Assembly (NCBI RefSeq): GCF_001050345.1
Contig: NZ_LFMW01000003.1
Location: 124,001-188,000, forward strand
Origin: Pseudomonas fildesensis
GTDB taxonomy: Bacteria > Pseudomonadota > Gammaproteobacteria > Pseudomonadales > Pseudomonadaceae
Reading direction: 5' to 3'
DNA length: 64,000 bases
Made by a program: the position numbers and the translations under genes. The notes under the pieces were generated by a model, which did not search any database, was not told where the DNA came from, and was given only the letters and a program-made list of their open reading frames with translations. Below are positions 31,512 to 40,131 of this stretch, piece after piece (the first letter of the stretch is position 1; each line of letters starts with the position of its first letter).

Positions 31512-32498
31512 TTAATGCCTTCGGAGTCCTTCACGAACGAGCGCACTGCGCAGCTCCTTGATCGTCAGAAACTCCTGGCCTCTTAATATCATACGCTTCG
31601 CTGCACGACGAACTACACGCTCTACGTCGGCGCCACTCTTTCCCTCGAACTCAGTCAAAAGCTCTTTATCATCCAGCTCGAACTGTCGGCGAATACCTCG
31701 AAGTTTTAGCTGCAGCAGGGAAGTCAGCTGCTTCTGATCAGGTAAGGGAAACTCGATCGCTTCATCGAACCGGCGCCAGATCGCAGAATCGAGGATATTT
31801 TCGTGATTGGTAGCTGCCAAAATCAAACTGCTACCGTCATAAGCGTCCATCATTTGAAGTACCGCATTGACGACGCGCCGCAGCTCGCCATGCTCGCCGC
31901 TATCTCCCCGCTCCTTACCTATGGCGTCGAACTCGTCGAACAGAACGACTAAGGGGTGCTTAGCGATGAAGTCGAAGACCTTTCGAAGGTTCGCTGCTGT
32001 CTCCCCCAGGAAGGAAGATACGAGCGCGTCAAGGCGAACGATGGCCAAGGGACGATCCAACTCGAATGCGATTACTTCCGCTGCAAGCGTCTTGCCGCAT
32101 CCAGGGGGACCGAAGAAGATGATTTTCCCTGAGGGCTTCATTCCGTAGCTTCGAAGCACATCGGACCGGCGATGCTCTTCAAGCATTTCCTCAATCATTA
32201 CCGAGCTACTTTCCGGCAAAATGATCTCATCCAGCGAACGCTTAGGTGGCCTAATGTCCAGCAGTGGAAGTCCGCGTTCTTTATCCACAGGGATATCAAA
32301 CTCAAACTGAGGTTTCTTAGACGATGGCTGCGCATGCATGTCACCGCCATATAGAATTCTCTCAAGATCATTGGCGAGAAGATGATGTTGCTTTTGCCGC
32401 TCCTCTTCAATAATCGCTTCAGATGCTTGACGGAACGCAACGGTATCCCCGAGCGCGCCAGCTTTCACTAGTTGTCTAAGTATTTTTCCGTTAGCCAT
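31512..32498 (-). CDS. ietA: AAA+ ATPase, IetA-type
   Basis: A 328-aa classic AAA ATPase. Walker A is GPPGCGKT (residues 130-137), Walker B LVVLFDEFDAIG (183-194), sensor 1 ILAATNHEN, and an arginine-finger region WRRFDEAIEFPLPD. A short N-terminal helical region precedes the ATPase core. AGGAG is well spaced before the ATG. It is paired with the downstream S8 protease; in this family the ATPase is thought to control the protease. A perfect DnaA box (32281-32289) lies inside the gene. Confidence 0.85.
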   Translation of the reverse strand: MANGKILRQLVKAGALGDTVAFRQASEAIIEEERQKQHHLLANDLERILYGGDMHAQPSSKKPQFEFDIPVDKERGLPLLDIRPPKRSLDEIILPESSSVMIEEMLEEHRRSDVLRSYGMKPSGKIIFFGPPGCGKTLAAEVIAFELDRPLAIVRLDALVSSFLGETAANLRKVFDFIAKHPLVVLFDEFDAIGKERGDSGEHGELRRVVNAVLQMMDAYDGSSLILAATNHENILDSAIWRRFDEAIEFPLPDQKQLTSLLQLKLRGIRRQFELDDKELLTEFEGKSGADVERVVRRAAKRMILRGQEFLTIKELRSALVREGLRRH

Positions 32499-33057
32499 TT
32501 ATGTACTCCTGCGGATGCGTTTGGATTCAGAGTGGTCAACTCATGAAACCGATCCTTGCCCTAAGCAGTAAGAACTAACAGGATAAAATTATCAGAGCTA
32601 ACATGTAACATGAACTCCATTTCGTATTCCTTATTATTACTAAGTCTATGTAAACGAACCAGTAATATCTGATGACGAGCGTATCTGTGAGCTGTTGATT
32701 TGTCCAGTGAGATCACTATTCAAGAGGCCATTTGTCGCTGATTTGGGACGGATGGCACTCTACCGGTCGTCTGGCGAGCGTTAGTGGATCTGAACATAGG
32801 TGACAGTTCCGACGCATGCCTACTTTGCTGGTCTTTACGGGACGTCGTGGTGAAGGGGGCAACCTTGTTGAAGGGGGTCTACAATTACGTGTGCTTTGCA
32901 TTTTCGGTGGTAACCGGCTGAAAAAACTGAGCCGCGAGCATAAGAATGCCTGGCTGCGACATGTGGAAATCGCAGTCAGAAAACAGATCCAGAGAGCCTA
33001 CGACTCGGCGTGGAGCTAGCGCGAGTAGTGGCTATTAGGTGACTCCAGGAGAAGATG
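32499..33057. other. Intergenic region between ietA and the BPSL0761-like gene
   Basis: This 559-bp stretch must hold the ietA promoter and a divergent one. The first 200 bp are AT-rich. An open frame at 32816-33019 (67 codons, ending KQIQRAYDSAWS) has no Shine-Dalgarno and no recognised family, so it is not called as a gene. Nothing else was seen. Confidence 0.5.
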
Positions 33058-33288
33058 ATGACTACCCCTAGTGAGCGCAGTCGGGCGGTGATTCAGACGC
33101 ATGAATTTCTGAACGAGCTTTCTCGAGACGACTCGCTCCCCGAGAAGGTGCGCCATGACGCGAAGTTTTTGTTACGACATTTTCCAGGCCGCGCTGAAGT
33201 CGTATTAGCAGGACGCCTTGAAGAAGAGGCAGTTACCTTACCGATACCATTTATTTTTCCTGTATTTAGCTCCTCAATTGAAGAGTAG
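33058..33288 (+). CDS. BPSL0761-family small hypothetical protein
   Basis: A 76-aa protein starting MTTPSERSRAVIQTHEFLNE, with LPEKVRHDAKFLLRHFP in the middle. This matches the BPSL0761 family of short, function-unknown proteins found in Pseudomonas and Burkholderia. Two ATGs are adjacent (33055, 33058); the second was chosen for its spacing to AGGAG and because the family begins MT-P-ER. It stands alone upstream of the DUF6088 gene. Confidence 0.7.
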   Translation: MTTPSERSRAVIQTHEFLNELSRDDSLPEKVRHDAKFLLRHFPGRAEVVLAGRLEEEAVTLPIPFIFPVFSSSIEE

Positions 33289-33423
33289 GTTATACAAGAA
33301 TCGTGAAGTAGAAACTGGCCGAAAGTTATACGAAACGATGCTGTTTAGTAGATTTGGCAAATAAACTACACAAAGCTCTTGAGAGTTTGACGCAACGTAT
33401 TCGCTTAGGGCCGGAAGCATCCG

Positions 33424-34071
33424 ATGCAGTCACTGGGTAGATCCATGTTTCAATACCTCCCGGAGATTATTTTGTCTGTAGCCAGAAACATCTCATGTCG
33501 AATCAAGCGTATGACGAAAGGGCGTCCCTTTTATCGCGACGTATTCACCACGGCTGGTTCTTCATCAGCAGTCAGTAAAGCTCTATCTCAAATGATCCGA
33601 GCAGGCCTGCTGCAACGTGTCGCCCGAGGGATCTATATGCGTCCCAAGTGGAGCGAGTACATCGGTCAGGTTTACCCTAGCCCATTAGCTGTCATGGGAA
33701 TCATTACCAGGGCGAATGGCGAGGTCGTCCAGATTCATGGTGCGGAGGCGGTTCGTAGGTTCGGGCTCAGCACTCAAATGCAGGTATTGCCAACTTATTA
33801 CACAAGTGGCTATACGAGAGAAATCAAGGTCGGAAATGCTGTGATCCGGCTAAGGCATGTTTCAAAAGAGCGTTTGCAGCATGCTGGTACGAAGGTGGGA
33901 CTAGCGCTTACCGCGCTCTACTACCTCGGCAGAAAGGGATCGTCCGAGCTAGTCATTTCCAGGATCTGCGAGGTGTTAACCGATCAAGAGTTAACGGCAC
34001 TGCGCGCCTGCGTGATGCCGATATGGATGCACGCAGCACTGAGCCGATCCTATGGACGGAATGGAGAATAA
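33424..34071 (+). CDS. DUF6088 / AbiEi-antitoxin-like protein
   Basis: A 215-aa protein. Residues 35-75 have a winged-helix look (FYRDVFTTAGSSSAVSKALS; MIRAGLLQRVARGIYMRP), the pattern of DUF6088 and AbiEi type IV antitoxin N-termini. The rest (IHGAEAVRRFGLSTQMQVLP; TALYYLGRKG) fits the AbiEi C-terminal fold. AbiEi antitoxins normally precede an AbiEii nucleotidyltransferase toxin; no such toxin was seen downstream. A second in-frame ATG at 33445 is possible. It may be a stand-alone regulator or the remnant of a pair. Confidence 0.7.
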   Translation: MQSLGRSMFQYLPEIILSVARNISCRIKRMTKGRPFYRDVFTTAGSSSAVSKALSQMIRAGLLQRVARGIYMRPKWSEYIGQVYPSPLAVMGIITRANGEVVQIHGAEAVRRFGLSTQMQVLPTYYTSGYTREIKVGNAVIRLRHVSKERLQHAGTKVGLALTALYYLGRKGSSELVISRICEVLTDQELTALRACVMPIWMHAALSRSYGRNGE

Positions 34072-34567
34072 TAAGTGTCATTTCTGGTTAGGCGATGGAG
34101 TCCAAAAAATATAGTTGGACGCCATGCCTCAAGCGACGTTATCAGGAAGTGTATTCCCCCGGACGGCTACACTTTTCCTGGAAGTTTGTTGGTTCAATTT
34201 GGAGGAGCATGGCGACCATGGGGTTCAGCAACGCGGCTCATCATTCGCTGGCCTGTACCTCTTCCAAATATGATGGATTTGAGTGACTGCGCTGCCACAG
34301 CTCAGCGGACCAGTCCATCTTCTGATCATCAGTCCTTGGGTGTGCAGTGATTGGCACAGCCCTCTTTAGCGAGATCGGCACAAGGATGCGTTAAATCCCA
34401 AACCATCATTCAGTGTGGGCAAAGAGCGCTTAAGCCGGAAATCGGCGGTGGTTGAGTTGCAGCACCGAGTAAGCAGACCATCGGGGCGAGAGTCATATTC
34501 ACAGTGCTCTGCGGCTAGGGTGCTGAAACAGTCTAAGAAAAGTCATATATTTTTTTGGGGGCGATAG
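34072..34567 (+). other. Non-assigned region downstream of the DUF6088 gene
   Basis: Nearly 500 bp without a recognised gene. Short open frames exist at 34075-34350 (GTG start 3 bp after the DUF6088 stop, 91 codons) and 34095-34286 (63 codons), in different frames and without similarity to AbiEii or any family I know. This could be a decayed partner gene. A purine-rich GGGGGCG near 34556-34562 serves the next gene. Confidence 0.45.
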
Positions 34568-35656
34568 TTGAGCGAAAGGTCGGTCATTCACTTTATAAAA
34601 CCATGCCGTGATCCTGTAGAGGATCATCGTATCCTTACTCCGCAGTACGCAATGGGTATGCTGGTGCAAGGGCATATCGTCAAAATAGGGCTGGATAATT
34701 GCACGTTGCAGAGGATGGAGGAGCTACCAGCCAATCCGTCCCGAGCAGCGGCTGAAGCGGTTGGACTTCTCCCCCTTGTCGAGTTTCTAGAGCGTGCTCC
34801 CGGTGTTGCCCTTACAGCTATGGGGACACATGAGATGCCTGAAAACCGTGTTGCAAAGGCTAAGAGAGCATACGAAAACTTTTGTGCGACCTTTTGGCCG
34901 AGCCACCGAGACGATGTTGAGGCATCACACAGAGAGTTTGACGAAGCGTCTACAGATCGTTGGGTTGAGTTTACTGAGTTAGGTGACGGGGCCAGATGTA
35001 CCTACGGCTTGGCGTACGTTGCTCTCCTACAAATGCAGAATATACGGCGAACATATCCGTCATTGAGCCCCGAAGAGAAATTTGAAGCGTATCTCCACAG
35101 CATGGCTGGCATGCTGGACCTAGTGAGCGCATTTGAGCTTGAGATCGCCAAGTATGCGTTTTGGGACGCCTCACATGTCGAAATAGACAGGCTTCCTGGC
35201 CGAGTACGAAGAAGAAGAGCGGACATAAAGGAAAACTTTACGAAGCAGCAGTCCACTGTCAGTAAGTGCAAGCGAGCTGCTTTTAACGGCGCTATGGATT
35301 TGTACTGGCTCAGTGGGGCCAATTTATTGGAAGATCTTGGAGTTCCGATCAAAACCGACGTAGGAGAGTTTGCACTTGATAATTGGGTTGGAACCAATGA
35401 CCTCAAGCTTTATCGGATATGCAGAGATCTGCACTCGACGCCGCATGAGGGTTCGAAAACTATGCGCTTTGCATGCTCACGCGAGTCAGCTTTGGGAACA
35501 CTTCGTTACTGGCGCAATGTAGATCGCATGTCTAAAAACGTAATGCTGTACCGAAATGCGAGCGGCTATCGATCCCTCGATAGCACTCTACTTTCCAACG
35601 TAGACGCGGCCGTCAAGCACCTTGAACGGGAGCTGCGCAAAGTGCTGAATGAATGA
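34568..35656 (+). CDS. Unrecognised 362-aa cargo protein
   Basis: I do not recognise a family. The protein begins at a TTG preceded by GGGGGCG. The N-terminal part (KIGLDNCTLQRMEELPANPS; LLPLVEFLERAPGVALTAMG) alternates hydrophobic strands and helices with acidic residues and could be a nuclease-like alpha/beta fold, but no motif is decisive. The middle and C-terminus are helical and charged (HYSKELs absent; VRRRRADIKENFTKQQSTVS). No signal peptide or membrane segment was seen. It stands between an AbiEi-like gene and a convergent DUF4238 gene inside the defence cargo, which suggests but does not show a defence role. Confidence 0.6.
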   Translation: MSERSVIHFIKPCRDPVEDHRILTPQYAMGMLVQGHIVKIGLDNCTLQRMEELPANPSRAAAEAVGLLPLVEFLERAPGVALTAMGTHEMPENRVAKAKRAYENFCATFWPSHRDDVEASHREFDEASTDRWVEFTELGDGARCTYGLAYVALLQMQNIRRTYPSLSPEEKFEAYLHSMAGMLDLVSAFELEIAKYAFWDASHVEIDRLPGRVRRRRADIKENFTKQQSTVSKCKRAAFNGAMDLYWLSGANLLEDLGVPIKTDVGEFALDNWVGTNDLKLYRICRDLHSTPHEGSKTMRFACSRESALGTLRYWRNVDRMSKNVMLYRNASGYRSLDSTLLSNVDAAVKHLERELRKVLNE

Positions 35657-35726
35657 GCTCGGTTAAAAGGGTGATTCAAATCAACAGACCCGTTACCCAA
35701 GAAGGTGGTTGGCTCAGTTTGGAATA

Positions 35727-36752
35727 CTAGTCCGGGTAGTCAGCCTCTTCTTTAGATTGCACTTCATGCCAACTAGCCCACACCTGTGCTTCGGCAACGC
35801 ACTGCTCCTGCGAAACCTTACGCGGTCTGATTTGGTGAATTTCTCCCGCATCTATCGAGAAGATGTAGCGACTAGCACTTTGAAGGATGATATCGCGAAA
35901 AAATCTTGCGTCTGAATCATTTAGGATTGTTCCCCGGCGAGGTGGACGTACACCTAAGCAGGCGTAGAGAAGGTGTTTAGGGCTCAAAGGGAGAAACAAT
36001 TGTACTCCTGGTACGTCCCACCCTCCTTCCAATGACAGTTTCCCGTTAGCATCACGAGAAAGCCTGATGAAAGGATTATCACTGGTAGGCCAAGAAATCC
36101 CAGATGGCGCGTGCAAGATCGTCCAGTGGTATTTGGGTAAACGATGGATTGTCCGCGTAAGTACATGGCGAAGGTGCCAAATCCACATTTTCCTTCCATT
36201 TAGGGCCCTGGCTTCCACCCCCTCAGTACCATCCTCATTTTTAACTCGTAAAACTTTGAGTGGTAGTTTACTCAGAGACTCATCAGCGGGTGCAGGTTGC
36301 AGTTTTATACCGGCGTTTAACGCTACTCCAATTCTAGCGACGGAAGTCTCCAAAGAGTCGATGAGTAAGGTTTTCAGCGTTTGGTTTTGCCTTTGCATGA
36401 AGCTTTCAAGACCCGCTGGCGTTCTTACCGACTGGGCTACCGCGAAACGAAAGAGATTGTTCCAATCCTCAGGGGTAAGTCTGGACTCGTTGATCACTTT
36501 AGCGATAGAAATCGTCGCTGGACTCTCGAAATCTCGGTCAAGCCACTGTTCGACCTCGTCACTGTCTTTCGCACCAGAAAAGTAAGTGTAGAGATGTTGA
36601 TGTTTTGCGATGCTACTAGGCGAGTGGCTCTTCCACAGTTCACAATTTTCATGAGGAACTAGCAGTCGATATGTGGGAATTTTCCCATCGATTGTCCATT
36701 GCTTCAGATACGCTTGGGGCACATAGTGATTATCTTTCTTCAAATGACCCAT
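35727..36752 (-). CDS. DUF4238 domain protein
   Basis: A 341-aa protein with the DUF4238 opening motif KKDNHYVPQAYLKQWTIDGK at residues 5-24, then YRLLVPHENCELWK and a helical middle (LFRFAVAQSVRTPAGLESFM). Later motifs include WTILHAPSGISWPTSDNPF. The family's function is not established; members occur near restriction and defence genes. It lies 185 bp downstream of the PHP-SMC ATPase gene on the same strand, so the two may be co-transcribed. The Shine-Dalgarno is weak (AAGGGG about 13 nt upstream). Confidence 0.75.
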   Translation of the reverse strand: MGHLKKDNHYVPQAYLKQWTIDGKIPTYRLLVPHENCELWKSHSPSSIAKHQHLYTYFSGAKDSDEVEQWLDRDFESPATISIAKVINESRLTPEDWNNLFRFAVAQSVRTPAGLESFMQRQNQTLKTLLIDSLETSVARIGVALNAGIKLQPAPADESLSKLPLKVLRVKNEDGTEGVEARALNGRKMWIWHLRHVLTRTIHRLPKYHWTILHAPSGISWPTSDNPFIRLSRDANGKLSLEGGWDVPGVQLFLPLSPKHLLYACLGVRPPRRGTILNDSDARFFRDIILQSASRYIFSIDAGEIHQIRPRKVSQEQCVAEAQVWASWHEVQSKEEADYPD

Positions 36753-36937
36753 AGTGAAATCAATACCCCTTTAACAAAGCAATTTGCTGCTGGCATCCCT
36801 AAAATAGATTCTTCAGCTGCGGCTCAATGCGACGGAAAACAGTATAATATTTGGACTTAGAGCAGTGGATACTTGCAGTGTCGGGGCTGCTAGACCAGAG
36901 TGATCATACCACCCCAATCCAGAAAACCTCCTTACCT

Positions 36938-39922
36938 CTATCGATCCAACCTGACCCGTAAGCGACGTGCTCGCTCGCGAAACGCTTGCTCGCCACCTTC
37001 CAAAATATCGCAAACGGCCTTCCGAATTGACGCATTTTCAAGGCCACCTGCTTTGTATGCGATCAATGGCAACCCCCCGGTTGAATGGGGGCCAGCGTCA
37101 GCGACGATGATCTGATCTGCATCCGTATTTATTACCAAATTCGCGTTGTGAGTTACCATTATTACTTGGCGCTTAGATTTGGCATTTATGAACAGACCAA
37201 CCAATTCCTCAAATACAGATTTTGGGTCTAGATTTTCCTCAGGTTGATCGATGATGAGTGGACGGTCATCCGCCTCATCTAGTGCGAGGTATAAAAGAAG
37301 TAAAACGATACCTCGAGTTCCTGGGGACAACTTTCGGATATCAGTTCCGTCGTAGATAATCTCGTAGCGAACAGTGATGTGGTCTGTATCGAAGAGCCAA
37401 TGCGCAAATTGCTTCAACCAGCCACGTAATTCAGCTTGCTGATCTGACCCATAAGGTGCATGACGCAGCAGATCTCGCTGATGTGTTTCTATAAAGACTG
37501 CCATTGCTGCTTGAACATCCGCCGCTGATCCTGTTTCCCATGCTGTGCGGAGCATTCTTTCAGCCACCTCAATTAGCGCACCGCGCCCCTGAAACGGCCC
37601 CGCTTTTCGCCTATCCAAGAGGGATTCTTCCGCTACCGCACCCCACGCGTTAACGTTCACAATGCGGCGAACTGTGAAACCCAGTTTTTTTAAGGTGCCG
37701 GAAGATTGGGCTAACCGGGCTAGTAATGGAGCGTATAGATCCAGGAGTGCGTCTTGTTCGCTCTCAATCGCTTGGAACACCCGACCGTATGCTTCTTCAC
37801 GTTCAGTCTGAAGATCCTTTCGCCGAGCATTGGAACCTTCTGCATCTGTAAGCCGCTTTTTGAGGGTTTCTAAAGCAGCACTTTCTTGAGTGATGCGTTG
37901 AGTGAGGGCTGTGTATTGGGCCCGAACAACCTTATCGGCGCCTATGACGGTCTCCAGTCTGTTCATTTCGGCGGTGAGCAGATTCAGGGTTAGTGCTGTA
38001 AGGTCTGCGTCGGCCGGAAAGTACGCAATTTGTTGCACGCCAGTCGCCGGAGGCGGAAGTGGCGGGCCCGTCATTGCGTTGATTTGGCCGTCAGCCCAGG
38101 TAATATAGTGCGAGAGACTCTTGTCTACGTCTCCTTTATAAATGAGTAGGAATTCCTCCCATTGCTCAACGGAGAGATTGCTAACCTGATAGCGCTCTTT
38201 AGCTTGTCGCAATAGTTCCGGAGCCCGACTGGAACGAGTACTTTTAACCTCGTCTTGTAAAGAAACAAATGCCCGCCGTTGATTCGTGAACTGTTGGATA
38301 GCTGTTTGCTTTGCCTGAACGGCAGTTACGACTTCTGTATGGCGAGCGGCCTGCACTTCTGAGCCTTTCACCACAAGCTTGGCCCGGTCTTTACTGTAGT
38401 TTTCTAGGAGCCCTACCTTTTGGGCTACCTGGGCTTTAAGAGTTGCGACGGATGCTTCCTTTTCAATCTCCGTGGCGATGCGATCTGATAATTCCAGGAT
38501 TGCTTCAACCTCCCGTTCTCTGGAGTGTTTGAACCTAGAAGTTCGGTATTCACGCAGCTCCTCAAAATCGATGGCACCTTCACGGTCTTCATGTGGGTGA
38601 GTGTCATAAATTACCCGCTCAATCTCTGCAATGAGGCTGTCTGAAACCCCGTTTGATGAGCAAAGCTCTTCTACGAACTGCTGGGACAGATAACGTGCTC
38701 GCGGAAATGATAAATGGTCGTTCGCGTCACGACCGTCTAGGAAACGGGTTACGGACGTGCCTCCTCCCCATGTCAGAGTAGCGGTTGCCTCACCCATAAG
38801 CTTGTTAGCGCGGGCTAAGAATGACGGGCTGATAGCACCGTGAGTATTCCACGCCTCCGCTGGGATCGCATCACAGGCCGCTGCGATCATATCAGCGAGC
38901 GCGGTCTTGCCTGATCCTCGAGCACCGATGATTGCCACCAATCCAGGATTGAGCTGGATTTCTGGGTTAGCCATCCAATCAGCATTTGATATCGATAGAT
39001 GGGATATAACTTGAGACGGCATTGCGGAGCGAGGAGGTTCTGAACCTACATATGCTCGTCCTTCGGGATCAATGCAGGCCTGTCGTAGTGCATCAAACTC
39101 TAGGCCTCCTTTGATCCATGAATATCTCTCGTCTGTTGGTTGACCTACAGTTTTATGATCGTGCGCATCACTACCGTGAAGGCAAGGTTTGCAACCGTTA
39201 TATCGTTCCTTCAAATCATCCTGGGTGACACTCCGTTGCCCACTCCAGTATTCCCGCTGTCCCGGATTACTGGAAAAGATGATATGAGCGAACCGTTCGA
39301 TTTCTTGGCGCACCGTGGCGTCGGCGGCTTGATGAATCCCTGAGGTTCCGTCACCTGACCCAGCAGCCACCGCCACCAAAATATTGGTTTTTGCCCATTC
39401 GCTTTCGCGTAGAACCCGCCGAAGCTGGTCGAAGTTAACCTTGAACTGGGTAGCTCCGTGTCTAAGCGCCGCGTGATCATCAATGATCTTGTTATCTGCG
39501 CGCTTTCCAAGGGTGATCAGATCAGCTCGGGTACAGTTATAGGTATCGTCATGCGCCTGAAATTGTAGACGCTGCAAAATACGCTGGAGCTGTTCAAGAT
39601 GGTCTGGGTCGTCTGGACATACCAGGAGGTGAGCGTTGACGAACCCGCGTTTCGCAGCAACATCTAGCCGAATCTCCACATTCGGAAAAATCAGTTGGAC
39701 ATCAGGCAGCCGTCCTGCGCGTTTGAACTCCAGGACTTTCTCGTAGGTTTCCGTTAGGTAGTAATCTGTGACAGCCAACGCCTCGATTTTCGGCGTAAGC
39801 ATTTCTATGCCAATGAGGTAATCATCCCAAGGCGATTTGCCTCCAAATTGATTATTGAGAACGGTGCCCGGTGCATGAATATGAGGTTCCCAGCGACACC
39901 ATTCTGATCCGCGCCCTATCAT
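36938..39922 (-). CDS. PHP-domain / SMC-like ATPase fusion (TrlF-like)
   Basis: A 994-aa protein in two parts. Residues 1-290 resemble a PHP phosphoesterase domain: H14-x-H16 (EPHIHAPG), Glu83 (NVEIRLD), H249 and DAH at 252-254 (CLHGSDAHD). The rest is an SMC/ABC-type ATPase. Walker A GARGSGKT is at 333-340, a long charged coiled-coil middle spans about 450-720, and near the C-terminus are PGTRGIVLLLLYLAL (signature-like) and Walker B PLIIDQPEENLDP with the H-loop VMVTHNANLV. NCBI calls similar proteins TrlF-family AAA-like ATPases. A perfect AAGGAGG precedes the ATG. PHP-SMC fusions could cut or process nucleic acid; a defence role is inferred. Confidence 0.8.
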   Translation of the reverse strand: MIGRGSEWCRWEPHIHAPGTVLNNQFGGKSPWDDYLIGIEMLTPKIEALAVTDYYLTETYEKVLEFKRAGRLPDVQLIFPNVEIRLDVAAKRGFVNAHLLVCPDDPDHLEQLQRILQRLQFQAHDDTYNCTRADLITLGKRADNKIIDDHAALRHGATQFKVNFDQLRRVLRESEWAKTNILVAVAAGSGDGTSGIHQAADATVRQEIERFAHIIFSSNPGQREYWSGQRSVTQDDLKERYNGCKPCLHGSDAHDHKTVGQPTDERYSWIKGGLEFDALRQACIDPEGRAYVGSEPPRSAMPSQVISHLSISNADWMANPEIQLNPGLVAIIGARGSGKTALADMIAAACDAIPAEAWNTHGAISPSFLARANKLMGEATATLTWGGGTSVTRFLDGRDANDHLSFPRARYLSQQFVEELCSSNGVSDSLIAEIERVIYDTHPHEDREGAIDFEELREYRTSRFKHSREREVEAILELSDRIATEIEKEASVATLKAQVAQKVGLLENYSKDRAKLVVKGSEVQAARHTEVVTAVQAKQTAIQQFTNQRRAFVSLQDEVKSTRSSRAPELLRQAKERYQVSNLSVEQWEEFLLIYKGDVDKSLSHYITWADGQINAMTGPPLPPPATGVQQIAYFPADADLTALTLNLLTAEMNRLETVIGADKVVRAQYTALTQRITQESAALETLKKRLTDAEGSNARRKDLQTEREEAYGRVFQAIESEQDALLDLYAPLLARLAQSSGTLKKLGFTVRRIVNVNAWGAVAEESLLDRRKAGPFQGRGALIEVAERMLRTAWETGSAADVQAAMAVFIETHQRDLLRHAPYGSDQQAELRGWLKQFAHWLFDTDHITVRYEIIYDGTDIRKLSPGTRGIVLLLLYLALDEADDRPLIIDQPEENLDPKSVFEELVGLFINAKSKRQVIMVTHNANLVINTDADQIIVADAGPHSTGGLPLIAYKAGGLENASIRKAVCDILEGGEQAFRERARRLRVRLDR

Positions 39923-40058
39923 TTATCCTCCTTGAGTGCCGTGGTCCATTGATGCTCAGATCATACCTTGGCTCATAGCTGCATAAACAGCGGCCTGTCG
40001 AATGCAGAACTTCAGTTGCAGCGGCAGAAAGGGCGCCGGGAGAGTGAGCAGCAACGTG

Positions 40059-40077
40059 TGTTCATTTAATGTGAACA
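40059..40077. promoter_or_regulatory. Inverted repeat in the divergent promoter region
   Basis: TGTTCA and TGAACA, separated by 7 bp, lie between the divergent PHP-SMC gene (start 39922) and the HEPN gene (start 40132). This is a typical size for a dimeric repressor site. No cognate regulator is encoded next to it. Confidence 0.4.
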
Positions 40078-40131
40078 AAATCCGTCCCGACGAGGCTATC
40101 AAACGTTCTATTACGAGAGACCCCAAGCGCT

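Noticed and set aside
32816..33019. 67-codon frame upstream of the BPSL0761-like gene
   Set aside because: No ribosome binding site and no recognised family; reported only within the intergenic entry.
34075..34350. 91-codon frame 3 bp after the DUF6088 gene
   Set aside because: The spacing would suit an operon, but its sequence does not look like AbiEii or a folded protein, and another frame overlaps it.
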